DNA of 64,000 bases from Periplaneta americana (GCF_040183065.1 NC_091125.1:129976621-130040620), one strand, 5' to 3'. Numbered from the stretch's first letter, positions 1 to 10,465 are shown. The notes: a model not told the origin generated them from the sequence alone. Numbers and translations are program-made.

Positions 1-4
1 CAAA

Positions 5-1925
5 CACAGTCTAATGCATACAGTCACGCAACTCATACGTATAAAATATGCCAACATTTGACAGCTGGCGCGACAGTAGCCCTCTAGCGGCAGGCAAGTT
101 AAAAGTGTGCACACGACATATGATAACACATCAGAAAACGGGTTTTGCGTAATCTATTTTATATTTTTTTGCTATACAGTAAGTGTATATAGTTCTTATT
201 AATTTTACTTTAGAATCCTAGAAGAATATCACACGCATTTAATCTACAAGTTTCAGAAGCTGAGAATAAACGTAATTCTTTCTGCTCCTTACAACTGAAT
301 CATGGCCCTGATCACGTATCATGGTTTGAAATAATATAATTGTTCGTACGTGGACGGTAATTCAATTCATTCCTAAATATATTTATGAATCATTGGAACT
401 CTATATTTACTGTGAGAAGAGTCAAAATTAGTAGCTTCAAAATTGTAGGGCATATCTCGTAGGGTACATCGCGAGGTGAACTCCTCTCCCTATTTCCTGA
501 GAAATTAACTATTTTCCATACCGCAAATTGGGGTAAACTCGGCCGTTGAGGTAAACTTGAAAATAAAAAAGGGGAAGATTTAAACCTTAATATGACAGAC
601 ATTGATTTATGAAGTCCATTATTTTTCATTTCTTAAGAACCGGTATTTCCTTTATTATTTTGAGTCACAAATAATGCTGATATTATGGTTTAAATTTTTA
701 TGGCAAGTTTACCGCATTTTACATTACAGTTCCAGTTTTCGCACATACAGTAAGCTTAATTTTAACTTATCCTACCTATATAATACGTAATTTACATGCA
801 CTTACTGTTAATATGACGTAGGTGAGAACAAATAAATGAACACACAATTTTGTTGAAAAAATTGTAACTTCAATTAATGTAGGCCTAATTTTATTTTCAG
901 AGCAGAAGTGGTGTAAGTCAAAAATGGGTAATGAGGGTTAAAGTAAACATTCTTTAAAATACAGCGCAAAGTAGCAGTTAATATTGAATTTATTTAAATT
1001 ATTAGTAGTCAGTGAATAGCACGAAGGATATATTAATTGCTACTTTGCGCTGTATTTTACAGAATTTTTACTTTAAACCTCATTACCTAATTTTGACTTA
1101 CACCACTTCTGCTCTGAGCGGCTCAAATAATCACCGGGAATGTAAAATCAACACCAATAACAGTCATGCAAATGATTACAGAAATGATTGATTTTTATAT
1201 TAAATTTAAAAAGGCTCTTGAGAACTTAATACGTCTGCCACATGAATCTACACCAACACATCAGAAATTTATCGACACAGTCTGGATTTATTCAAGAAGT
1301 GAATATTTTGCAAAAGGATTACAATACTCCATGAATTCTTGAAAAATTAACACCATGATCCCTAGTTGAATGCAATATAACATTCAACTTTTGAAAAATG
1401 TAAAGAAACAAAAACACGAATACAAAAATTATGGAATTACTTGCATTTAAAACTGTAGATACATTATCCAAAATCGGAATGGTTACACATTTACACATAT
1501 GATCTCTGCAAAAAAAATAATATACTGTAACAGGTATTTACTTTGTTTTTATTTAAACTCTCCTTCCTGACATACAAGTAGGTAACTGATAACTAATAAA
1601 TGTTTTATAGAACACAATACGTAGGCTCCTACAAAGTGGATTATTGGTTATGACTGAGTTATGATTTTCTCTTGGTCTTTAGGGAATCTGAAGAACGACA
1701 AATTCGGAGATTTAAACTTGTTGTTACTGCAATTTTCGTCATTGCACACATTGCCTTTATTCCGACGCATGATTAAAACGTTATTATAACATCTCGCATC
1801 CCTTTAAAGCACATGCTGACTGTATCAACCCTATGACCAGTGCCTTGCCTGCCACTTGGGCGCTAGTGTCGCGAATGTTGGCAGAAAAAGCGTTGAAGTT
1901 GCGTGACTGTATGTATTAGACTGTG
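5..1925. mobile_element. DNA transposon-like element with ~100-bp terminal inverted repeats, non-coding
   Basis: The left end begins CACAGTCTAATGCATACAGT and the right end is its near-exact inverse, with the match running about 100 bp inward. The right end is followed by GTTTCAAA. The four bases before the left end are CAAA, which fits an 8-bp target duplication cut by the window edge. No transposase reading frame is seen, so it is probably non-autonomous. The ends closely match those of the element at 25429-26402. An 8-bp duplication fits hAT or P-type elements, but the superfamily is not settled. Confidence 0.75.
898..1116. repeat. Nested hairpin MITE inside the 5-1925 element
   Basis: Two arms of about 88 bases (898-985 and 1029-1116) are near-perfect inverted copies with a loop of about 43 bases. 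The outer ends read CAGAGCAGAAGTGG and its inverse. It lies wholly inside the larger element, so it is probably a later insertion or a captured foldback. No coding capacity. Confidence 0.75.
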
Positions 1926-1972
1926 GTTTCAAACTTGCTCGATTTTTCAAACGTAACTGAAACGGTACATAA

Positions 1973-2590
1973 AACCCTTTCAGTCACGAATTATGTTTTT
2001 CGTTTAGAAAAGTCTAAGTGTTTGTGCTTGACTTTTTTTAAGTTTGTGAACTGCCCACAGTTTCATTTTTGCAGCATGATGCCTGGATTTCCAGATATGA
2101 ACTGCCCACTTGAGAGGACAAGGTGACTAAAAGGACCCATCATGTCAGCGCTGGGACGAAAAGAAATAGGAATTTTCAAATAAATTTGTGTATAACAAGA
2201 AAAAAACAACTGTTTTCAGTCATTTCACACAAAATAAAAAAATTTGCTCTTTCATTTCAAATAAAATTTATAATTTCAGTGAAATGATTCAAAATGACAT
2301 CTTTCAAAATGGATTCTGTTAAAAATACATAATTCCAGTGAAAAACATTCCAAATTGTTGCTCTTTATAACATTTTTCTGTTGTAGTCTCTTCAGTAATA
2401 AATGTAGCTAAATAAATTAATGAGGCCTTTTTAGTCGCCTTGTCCTCTCAAGTGAACAGTTCATATCTGGAAATCCAGACATCATGCTATAAAAACGAGA
2501 CTATGGGCAATTCACAGAAACTTAAAGGAAGTCAAGAACAAGCAGTTAACTTTTCTAAACAAAAAACATAATTTATGGCTGAAAGGGTTA
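1973..2590. repeat. Foldback repeat with ~165-bp arms, 3' of the homeobox gene
   Basis: The arm at 1973-2136 is repeated in inverse, with scattered mismatches, at 2423-2590. Both carry GGATTTCCAGATATGAACTG or its inverse. The 286-base centre is AT-rich. The right arm ends 30 bases before the stop codon of the homeobox gene on the minus strand, so a transcript running past that stop would contain a long hairpin. No coding potential. Superfamily unknown. Confidence 0.7.
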
Positions 2591-2620
2591 ATTTGCCTAC
2601 GCAGAAGTTCGCCGCTGCCC

Positions 2621-3309
2621 CTAGCGAGAAGTAAGAATGTTAATGTTAAAAAAGCCAAACTTCGGAATGAAATCTGCCTTACGTGCAGTCGCATTCCATC
2701 TGCGCGACTTCTTAACTTCGCAGCTTCCAGACTGCCACGTGACGTTCTTCGCAGCCCACGTGACGTAATTCTGACCAGGCTTGAACTTAGCTGCACTTTC
2801 TAACCATTTAGACAACTCTAACGGGTGGCCGTCCTCCTCTTTCTTCTGCCGCTTGCATTTCCGCGCCATGCCCCCACAACCGTTCTTCACAGGCTCATTG
2901 TCTACATTGCTATCAGTCTTTTCTTCAAATTCATCACTGTCGCCATCAACGTCTCTGTGGCGCTTCATCGACTTTGTCTCCCTCTGCCTCAGAACTGGTT
3001 CCGCAGATAGTTCGTTGCAAGTTCTCAGGTCCGTCAGATATTTCTCCATGATGAGATTCTTGTATTTATTGTTGCATCCTACAGGTGTCTGCTCCTGAAG
3101 AACTGGTTGTCTTTCTTTGACAAGGATTTGGCGCTGAACGTCATCAGGCATTGCATTGGCAGAGAACTGCTCACTGTGGTGATTTTGTACTATTTCTTCT
3201 GTGTTCTGGTGATGAAACAAAGCAGAGTAGCTGTGGTCCATTGCTGCCGCGTTGATTACGTATGACAACGGAGCAGTGCTGGATGTAACGCCGTCAGTTT
3301 CATCGGGTT
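2621..3309 (-). CDS. Mohawk-like TALE homeobox gene, last coding exon (exon 5)
   Basis: This is the terminal exon of a minus-strand transcription factor gene. A pyrimidine-rich stretch ending TTTTTTTTCTGTAG precedes the exon. The single base left over from exon 4 plus AA gives a Glu codon, so the phase agrees. The exon encodes 228 residues after the junction and stops at TAG (2621-2623). It has a Gln- and Asn-rich first part, then a patch YLTDLRTCNELS, an acidic stretch DGDSDEFEEKTD, a basic cluster ARKCKRQKKEE that could be a nuclear localisation signal, and a block HPLELSKWLESAAKF. Short conserved C-terminal patches outside the homeodomain are known in Mohawk proteins as repressor regions. 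That these patches correspond is an inference. The foldback at 1973-2590 lies just downstream. Confidence 0.85.
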
Positions 3310-3672
3310 CTACAGAAAAAAAGAGAAACAGTGCAAGCTTGTTGTTCATACACAGAGACAAGTGTTTTTATAGCGAATGATAAAGTTGTGCAGATTAATA
3401 AAACATACTTAAATATATTTTACATAGTTTTGGATTGATTTTCCTGCGAATTTTATTTTCGAGAAAACTGTAATTTATGCGATAAATGAGAAATATATCT
3501 ATGCGTGTTTATTTAACTAGGAAAATATCTCATTTTTGGCTTTCAGTATGTATGAAAACTTTGTAATGATGTCACTAGTCCTCTTAACTTGAGTGTGATA
3601 ACAACCGAACGATTTTTCTATAAATATAATTCAGAACTGGCAGTTAAACTCGAGACTGATTTCTACATTCAG

Positions 3673-3820
3673 AGCTAATTGGAACAGCCACGTAGGAAGA
3701 ATGCCAGAGAGTAAATGGCGTAAGAGCCTTAGGTTATCCCCTTTCGGAAGATGATCTATTGGAAGACCCTTAAAAAGATGGCATGAAACCATAGAGACCG
3801 CAAAGCTTGAATGGTTGATC

Positions 3821-3852
<32 letters not shown>
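3673..3852 (+). mobile_element. 3' end of a non-LTR retrotransposon with (ATG)n tail
   Basis: Reading with a shift gives SHVGRMPESKWRKSLR followed by IGRPLKRWHETIETAKLEW, the end of the protein typical of many insect LINEs. It runs straight into (ATG)n at 3820-3852, which acts as the 3' tail. A matching tail of the same type lies on the opposite strand near 11012-11130. 5'-truncated and frameshifted. Confidence 0.65.
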
Positions 3853-3939
3853 AAGATTATGATGATAATGATAATTCAGTCATAACATATTTATTATTTA
3901 GGCTATCAAGAATTTTATCACTTCCCTGTTCAACATCTA

Positions 3940-4513
3940 CGTGGAGGATTTACTCAAGAACTGTTTTCAGGAGGGGTGATAGTAGGAGGAAGCAGAATAA
4001 AGTGCAGAAGAGGAAATGACACAAAGAGATATGCTACTGAAGCACAATGACAGCTGTGTTCAGTATGTGATGAAGATAAATGCAAATTAAATGCAAACAA
4101 GACGAAGACCATGATTATCGAAAGGAAAATAAAGAAGGTAAACGTACGAATTCAAAATGAGGCAATAGCACAGGTGGACGGCTTTAAGTTCTTGGTGTGT
4201 AAGTATTAACCTGAGCTGTTAACAATAGCAAAGGAAGCTTTTAATAGAAAAGGAGCATTTTCTGAGGACCTTTGAAAAAAGAACTAAGGAAGAGACTTGT
4301 GAAGTGCTTTGTCTGAAGTGTGACAATGTGTGAGAGAGAAAAATGAACATTACGACGAAGTGAAGAGAAACGACTAAAAGCATTTGAAATGTGGATATGG
4401 AGAAGAACGGAGCGTGTGAAATGGACAGATAGAATGAGAAATGAAGCTGTTCTGGAAAGAGTGAGTGAAGGAAGAATAATGCTGAAACTGATTAGGAAGA
4501 GAAAAAGAAATTG
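3940..4513 (+). mobile_element. Non-LTR retrotransposon reverse transcriptase relic
   Basis: Broken frames give KLNANKTKTMIIERK, then QVDGFKF, and later RLKAFEMWIWRRTERVKWTD and EAVLERVSEGRIMLKLIRKR. These match the thumb and C-terminal part of LINE reverse transcriptases. Several stops and shifts are present, so it is dead. It ends right at the edge of the minisatellite. It belongs to a different family from the YADD-bearing copies at 52379 and 63567. Confidence 0.6.
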
Positions 4514-4528
4514 GCCCGCACCTGTGTC

Positions 4529-5042
4529 CGAAAGTTCTCGCTCCTCCCAGATGCTACGAATCTATGCCCGAAAGTTCTCGCTCCTTACAGATCTATGTAC
4601 CTGTGCCCGAAAGTTCTCGCTCCTCCCAGATGCTACGAACCTATGCCCGAAAGTTCTCGCTCCTACAGATCTACGTATCTGTGCCCGAAAGTTCTCGCTC
4701 CTCCCAGATGCTACGAACCTATGCCCAAAAGTTCTCGCTCCTTACATATCTATTTGCCTGTGCTCGAAAGTTATCGCTCCTCCCAGATACTACATACCTA
4801 TGCCCGAAAGTTATCGCTCCTCCCAGATACTACATACCTGTGCCCGAAAGTTCTCGCTCCTCCCAGATGCTACGAACCTATGCCCGAAAGTTATCGCTCC
4901 TTCCAGATCTATGTGCCTGTGCTCGAAAGTTGTCGCTCCTCCTAGATACTACATACCTGTGCTCGAAAGTTATCGCTCCTTCCAGATCTATGTGCCTGTG
5001 CTCGAAAGTTGTCGCTCCTCCTAGATACTACATACCTGTGCT
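4529..5042 (-). repeat. Minisatellite of 13 units copied from an exon-intron boundary
   Basis: Thirteen head-to-tail units of 38-40 bp (the lengths sum to exactly 514 bp) each start CGAAAGTT on the plus strand. A fourteenth partial unit is the true end of exon 4. Read on the minus strand, each unit contains the exon tail GGAGCGAGAACTTTCG, then CACAG or CATAG, then a donor-like sequence. Three units keep GTATGT exactly (two after CACAG, one after CATAG). Others have GTTCGT, GTACAT, GCACAT or a lost GT. Units near the exon alternate in a 79-bp two-unit pattern, a sign of unequal exchange. The array arose from the host gene rather than from a transposon. Confidence 0.9.
5030..5041 (-). promoter_or_regulatory. 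Authentic 5' splice site of exon 4
   Basis: CACAG|GTATGT is a strong donor and the only one in the cluster that leaves the homeobox frame open. Reading past it meets TAG after two codons (Gly, Met). The following minisatellite units repeat this site. Confidence 0.8.
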
Positions 5043-5213
5043 CGAAAGTTCTCGCTCCTCCCAGATGCTGTCGTCGGAACACAGGCTGAACTGTTCCACA
5101 TTGCCTTGCGCCTGGGTGTTGTAGCTCTTGATGAGGGTACCCCACGTGCGGTGCTGTGCCTCGCTGCCTGCGTTCTTCAGTTTGCGGCGCCAGTTCGCGA
5201 ACCAGTTGCAGAT
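5036..5213 (-). CDS. Mohawk-like TALE homeobox gene, exon 4 (homeodomain helix 3 and Mohawk box)
   Basis: The exon starts after GTCCTCAG at 5214 in phase 0 and ends at the CACAG|GTATGT donor in phase 1, 178 nt in all. It encodes ICNWFANWRRKLKN, the third (recognition) helix of the homeodomain. Alanine sits at homeodomain position 50 (W-F-A-N), as in the Mohawk and Iroquois groups. Next comes a block containing TWGTLIKSYNTQAQGN and FSLCSDDS. It lines up with the stretch just after the homeodomain in vertebrate Mohawk proteins (pattern W..-I-K-x-Y-N-x-x-x-Q-G-N, then S-D-D-S). That block is what points to Mohawk rather than Iroquois. The last ~30 nt have been amplified downstream as a minisatellite. 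Confidence 0.92.
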
Positions 5214-6680
5214 CTGAGGACAACGAAACCTCCACTTGTTATTGTCCAACACTAGTCCATAACTCTCAACAGTTGCAGTGCCAACATTTTTGTTTCCCGA
5301 GGACATTTAAGTGTGCAGAACTTAATAAAGATGAGTAAGCTTTTTTCATTTTGCCCCACACTATTGAAATTGTTTGGGAGTAGATTATTATTACTAATCG
5401 AGATAAACGTTTCTTATAGGCTATCAAATATTAGCACAGATGAGGCCACTGTTTTGGTCAAGAGGTAACGAGTTTCGCCAGTGCGTGAGTTTGAATCCCG
5501 AACAACCGAAAGCTATTTGCTCATTACCTAGATGATTAACAGAAATACAAATTTTCAGCTAAATTTGAAGATGAATTGAAAGATGAATTTTATAGTTTAT
5601 GAAGAATTGTAAGGCAAAGTAATGGTGTGCGCCTGAAAACAGGTTTCTCTTAGTACAGGGCCTTTCGAAAAGTATCATGGGAAATAACAGCCCGTCTAGC
5701 GGTGATTCAGCTCGTCAGATTTCCGTATTAAAATCTCCCGACTTACATAATATTACATGTAATATTTATTGGCTTACCTTATTACTGCTGAAACTGTCAA
5801 TCATCCTCTCTGATGTACATACATTTGACATCTTTTGAAAAGATTTCTAGTCACAAGTTGAATTTCGTGTTTATTGATAAAACTGAACCCTAGGCACATG
5901 GTTTGTGTCATTTAATAAAATTTAATGGATGACTGTTGTCTTATAAGACTTTAGTTTTGTCACTTTCCAAGCTGATGTCTTGAATACATCTGCTTGTTGA
6001 GTTAGCTCCCTTTAACGATATCGTGGGAGCTGTTCCGGCCCTGATCACACATAACAGATTGATCAGCCTACATAATGGACTTTCAAGGCAACTACTTTTA
6101 TCAATTTTACTATGCTGCCATCTAGCGACTGCAAAAGAAGTCACGTTACAACCCTTATGGAATTGCATGGAGCAACTGTACTTCCATCTAGCGGTCGTTA
6201 ACAAAAAAATCTCGTTTCGACGGTGGAGGCTAAGGTGGTTGTTCTCATTTTATGTTGCCATTTCTTAACAGGGAACGGCCAGTCTGCTATATATGTGATC
6301 AGGAGTTTTAGCCTAAGGCCTATGTTACCTAGTTTTTCTTCAGTTAGAACGCAATTTATGCGTCTTCCTTTTTACTTAAAAATAAACCGGTTTCTCTTAC
6401 TTTTTCACTGAATTCTGGATTGTTGAATCAGATGGCTATTGAATACCAGAATATATTTTCAAGATTTTGCAAGATTTCTTTGTAATATATGTATATGTAT
6501 CATTAATGAAGATTCGCTGTTATAATGTGTACTGAATTGCCACGAACTAAATTGAAATACACTGAATCTAAGTCAGCTGTATACAAATGCTCTAACTTTC
6601 ACTCCCCTTTAGCCTGTGCTTTCTGTCTACATTGTGCAACACAATGTCAAGCTTTATCCAGGGGAAATGTACACGCTCGG
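5214..6680. other. Intron 3, right part: no gene seen
   Basis: Apart from the splice acceptor next to exon 4, nothing coding is recognised. Near 5440-5510 there is a weak tRNA-like stretch ending in TTTGAATCCC, perhaps a decayed SINE. Around 6110-6200 the motif CCATCTAGCG occurs twice, as often seen in insect repeats. Confidence 0.4.
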
Positions 6681-6682
6681 TA

Positions 6683-7162
6683 CGAGGTTGCTTCAGAAAG
6701 TAAGGTAACAAGAGCTCTAATGTACAAACTTCATTTTACAGGTAGATATACTGATACACAGTAGTAGGACACTGGTATCGGTGTTGAATCGCTTACAACC
6801 CAGGTGCTTCTTCAATGGTCCAAAGAGATGAAAATCAACTGGGTTCCAGGTCGGGACTGTAGGGAGGATAGTCCAGTACCTCCCACAGGCAGCAACGTTT
6901 CGCACCGTACACCTCAACAAGTTGACGATGAATTTCTGCTGGTGAGGTGCCCTTCAGACGCAAAACCCGTATCACACTATGCACTTCCACGTTTGACTAT
7001 GTTTCCGTGCGGACAGCCATCTTGCAACTGATATTGCGAGGGTCTGACCTAACATAAGCGTTACCTAATGGCTGAGTGATAAATCTGTGGTATATTGCTG
7101 CGGTCCTGTCGGAAAATTAGAACAAGAGAGCTATTGCTACCTTACTTTTTGAAACACCCTCG
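6683..7162 (-). mobile_element. Internally deleted mariner-family element
   Basis: TA dinucleotides (6681-6682 and 7163-7164) flank inverted ends CGAGGTTGCTTCAGAAAGTA and CGAGGGTGTTTCAAAAAGTA. On the minus strand the remains of a transposase can be read: LKGTSPAEIHRQLVEVYG (helix-turn-helix part) followed almost directly by DYPPYSPDLEPSDFHLFGPL, then KKHLGCKRFNTD. The second block is the region of the third catalytic Asp in mariner transposases. The middle of the gene, with the first catalytic residues, is missing. Confidence 0.85.
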
Positions 7163-7593
7163 TATTTCCTCGGCCGTCGCTTTCGATATAATTATAGCGA
7201 TAAAAGAGTAAAACGATAATTACCTGAGTGAAACTTATTCCTGGCTGACGCTGTGTAAGGTAATTCGAAGAATAGCTTGTAAGATAATATACCATAACAT
7301 TAAATAAAATAATCAGTCATTTAAGTTGCAAATCTTCTGAAACAACATTTGTGCTACTCTCTCAAGTACTGAAAGTGAGTGGAAGAAGGCGTTGAAGGGT
7401 GGACACTGATCAACCGAAGCTCTTTCTAGCATCGTCGCTGACAATGATATATTCCCGAAAGAATATGATGATAATATTATTGCTGTTATTTCTTAGCTTT
7501 TGTAATGCATCGAGACTTTCTATTCTGGAACACGCTTCTTCTCTACTTACATTTTTGTTTGGAGCAATGAGGAAATGAAAAGCCCGTTGGTAC

Positions 7594-7750
7594 CTGGATG
7601 TAGGTGAGCCCCGTCTGCACAGCAAGGCCCTTCTTCTCGTCTCGACTGGGGTACGGGTTGTCACGGCGGCGCACCAACCAGCTCTTCAGGAAGCGCTTGA
7701 TCTCGGGGGTGAACAGGCGCTTCGTGTGGCGGTGGTCTTCAAACGGCCGT
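7594..7750 (-). CDS. Mohawk-like TALE homeobox gene, exon 3 (homeodomain helices 1 and 2)
   Basis: The exon is bounded by acceptor GACTGTGTGCAG at 7751 and donor ATCCAG|GTACCA at 7594/7593. It takes one base to finish an Arg codon begun in exon 2, then reads 52 codons and ends in phase 0. The product contains TKRLFTPEIKRFLKSWLVRR, then RDNPYPSRDEKKGLAVQTGL and TYIQ. N-P-Y-P is the three-residue loop extension that defines TALE homeodomains. Joined to exon 4 it gives one unbroken homeodomain, with helix 3 starting exactly at the splice. DNA-binding transcription factor, nuclear. Fly CG11617 and vertebrate Mohawk are the relatives suggested by family knowledge. Confidence 0.93.
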
Positions 7751-7819
7751 CTGCACACAGTCACATCGGACTCAGATGAAGAGAGAACTTGTATCTTACC
7801 AATGCAACCTGATCCAGTG

Positions 7820-9490
7820 ATGTGTAATGTAATCTAAACTAATGCAATGAAATCTCTTATAATTATTAAACATTGTCAAATATAATCTATACCAACCTAA
7901 ACTACTAATTTAACCCTATTTATCTAACCTGTGTTATAATCTCAACGAATCCAATCTGAGTAAACTAACCAACCCTGTTTCATGTAATCTGAAGTAATCC
8001 AGTCTACTCTGCTAAAATTTTAAGATTTACTTTATTCCTGTGTAACCTAAATCTATCAGTAATCAGGTCTTGTACAATTTAATCTAGAGTAATAAAATCT
8101 GATACATCTAAACCACTTTCATGTATATAATATAAACCAATCTGATCTAATGTAATACAGTCTTATATTAGGCCTAATCTAACCTAAATAAATCCAACAT
8201 GACAATGTAATGTGATCTTGTATAATAAAACCTAAACTTAACTAATTTTTTCTAATTCTTGTGTAATGTAATATACACCATCCAATCCTGTGTAATATAA
8301 ACCTATCTGATATAATCTAATCCAGTCTTGTGTAATATAATATAAACAATCTTATCTAATCTCATCCAGTCTTGTGTAATACAACATAAACAAATCTCAT
8401 CTAATCTAATTCAATCCAGTCTTATATAATATAATATAAACCAATCCGATCTAATCTAATCCAGTCTTGTGCAATATAATATAAACCAATCCGATCTATT
8501 CCTATCTACTATTGTGTAATATAATGTAAACCAATCTTATCTAATCTAATCCATTCTTGTGTAATATAATATAAAATAAATTAATCTCATCTAATCTAAT
8601 CCAGTCTTGTGTAATATAATATAAATTAATCCGATTTAATCTAATTCAGTCTTGTGGAATATATTATAAACCAATCTTATCTAAATCCAGTCTAATCTTG
8701 TGTAATATAATATAAATCATTATTATCTAATCTTATCTAGTCTTGTGTAATATAATGTAAATAATCCTATCTGATCTAATTCAGTCTTGTGCAATATAAT
8801 ATAAACCAATCTTATCTAATCTTATCCAATCTTGTGTAATACAATATAAACCAATTTCATTAATCGAATCCAGTATTGTGTAATGTAACATAATATAAAG
8901 CAATCCGATCTAATCTAATCCGTACTGTGTAATGTAACATAATATAAACCAATCCGATCTAACCTAATCCGTATTGTGTAATGCAATATAATATAAACCA
9001 GTTGGATCTAATATAATCTAAATTGACATGATATAAAAATCTGATTCAATCTAATATAAATCTTGGGTGATATAATGTAAACTAATCTGATATAATGTAA
9101 TCCAGTATTGTGTAGTATAGTATGATATAAACCAATTTGATCTAATCTATTCCAATCTTATGTAATATAATATAAACCAAACTGATCTAATCTAATCTAA
9201 ACTTGTGTAATGTAACATAAATGAATCTGATCTAATCTAATAAAATCTTTTGTAATATAATATAAACTAACCTGATGTAATTTAATCTTATCTTGCCTAA
9301 GTAATATACGGTATACACCAATCTGATTGAATCTAATTGAGTCTTGTGTAAATGATATAAACCAGTCTGATCTAGTCTAATCTATCTTTTCGAATATAAA
9401 ATAAACCAACCTGATTTATCCCAATATTCATTAAAATATAATGGGCCTATCATTTTATCCAATGCCTTGTAATCTAACACAATCCAATAT
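7820..9490. repeat. AT-rich minisatellite (~45-bp unit) in intron 2
   Basis: Roughly 35 degenerate copies of a unit like AATCTAATCCAGTCTTGTGT followed by AATATAATATAAACCAATC. The units vary from about 42 to 55 bp and drift at both ends. It fills most of the intron between exons 3 and 2 of the homeobox gene. No coding potential. Confidence 0.85.
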
Positions 9491-9534
9491 AATCTGAATT
9501 TTAAAACGTAATTAAACAATTTGTATAACTTTCC

Positions 9535-9860
9535 CCAGGGGCCGGCAATCCTAACTGAGGTTTTGCATGGTTTCCTCAGTTATTTCCAGGTAAATGCCGG
9601 GATTGTACCTCTTGAAAGTATGGCCATGGACCGCGATCCTTCCCTTAATCCTTTCATATGTGAGTGAATGCTGTGTAATGTCTTAAATGTTTGTGTTGTA
9701 TCGGAGGTGGCCCTGGCATTGAGCTGATCCCTCATCCGGGGAGGCCCTCCATGTCCTTGTGTGGTCAAAAAAGTATGTATGTGATCCAATAGCTTAATTT
9801 CTCTCCCGACAGGTCGCAGCCCTGCAAGGCCCGTGTAGTGTGGATCGTGTAAATGCACCT
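9535..9860. repeat. SINE-derived repeat fragment
   Basis: GAGGTTTTGCATGGTTTCCT followed by CCAGGTAAATGCCGGGAT resembles the body of the tRNA-derived SINEs elsewhere in the window, which share GGTTTTC and ACCTGG segments. No tRNA head is seen. No gene in this stretch. Confidence 0.4.
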
Positions 9861-9880
9861 AAAAGGGAGAGATTAAACTA

Positions 9881-9892
9881 AGGGAAAGAAAG

Positions 9893-9943
<51 letters not shown>

Positions 9944-9957
9944 GAGAAAGAAAGAAA
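9881..9957. repeat. (AAAG)n microsatellite
   Basis: Tetranucleotide array within intron 2, with one or two interruptions. Confidence 0.9.
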
Positions 9958-10181
9958 GTATAACTTCCCGTTGGAATTTGTTAAAGTGATGTGATATTTT
10001 GGGGAGATTATCCCAGGATTCGCCTTGTTTTTACCTAACATTCATCTTATAGTTGGAGGAGTAGATGGGCAGGAACCCAACTTTGGAACAAGTTTCGCTC
10101 ACTAATTTCTACACCACGCTGATTTAACGCAATGCAATCAATCAGAAACCAATCTAATGCAGCGTGGTGTGTCTTTTGTAC

Positions 10182-10465
10182 CTGTACCGCCGGTTGCGTA
10201 GCACTCTGCCCGGGTGGTGCGGCCTCCGCTCCAGCTTGCCCTCGTCGCCCGGCTCGGCCTTGCTCGCCGCGTCCTGCTCGCCCGGGCTCGTCTTCAGCCT
10301 CCTGGACGCGCTCTTCTCCATGTTGCTCTTGCGGCGGGCGTGGCGGCGGTGATGCTTGTGATGGTGGCGGTGGTGACGGTGGTGATGCCGGTGATTTTGA
10401 CACGGATTTGAACTTTCAGTGAGCATATTAGCGATCACAGTCACAATTGTCTTATCAGCTAGCAT
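10182..10465 (-). CDS. Mohawk-like TALE homeobox gene, exon 2 (His-rich and basic N-terminal region)
   Basis: The 3' end is a donor TACAG|GTACAA at 10182/10181. The phase (two bases of an Arg codon) fits exon 3. The frame read is fixed by that join. It gives a His-rich run (NHRHHHRHHRHHHKHH), then RRHARRKSNMEKSASRRLK, and ends GRVLRNRRYR just before the homeodomain. The segment is much more GC-rich than its surroundings. The 5' limit is not certain: ATG at 10465 is an in-frame start with the frame open for about 50 nt upstream, but a splice acceptor nearer 10430 is also possible. Two other frames are open here and are taken as shadows. Not recognised outside this gene. Confidence 0.7.

Larger units (their letters stand above)
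3310..5035 (-). other. Intron 4 of the Mohawk-like gene
   Basis: The donor CACAG|GTATGT lies at 5036/5035 and the acceptor TCTGTAG at 3310. The intron carries a LINE tail with an ATG repeat (3673-3852), a second LINE piece (3940-4513) and the exon-derived minisatellite (4529-5042). The stretch 3310-3670 is AT-rich with nothing recognised. Confidence 0.8.

Noticed and set aside
4389-5124. Long plus-strand open frames through the minisatellite
   Set aside because: They are repeats of KFSLLPDATN-like units created by the array. All three frames are open because the repeat unit lacks stops, and the real gene is on the other strand.
7820-9490. CRISPR-like array
   Set aside because: The units are contiguous and degenerate with no conserved repeat and unique spacer alternation, and the sequence is animal.
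10047-10422. Other open frames over exon 2 (Pro/Ser- or Ala/Gly-rich)
   Set aside because: Only the frame joined in phase to the homeodomain exon is consistent with the gene; the others are shadows of the GC-rich stretch.
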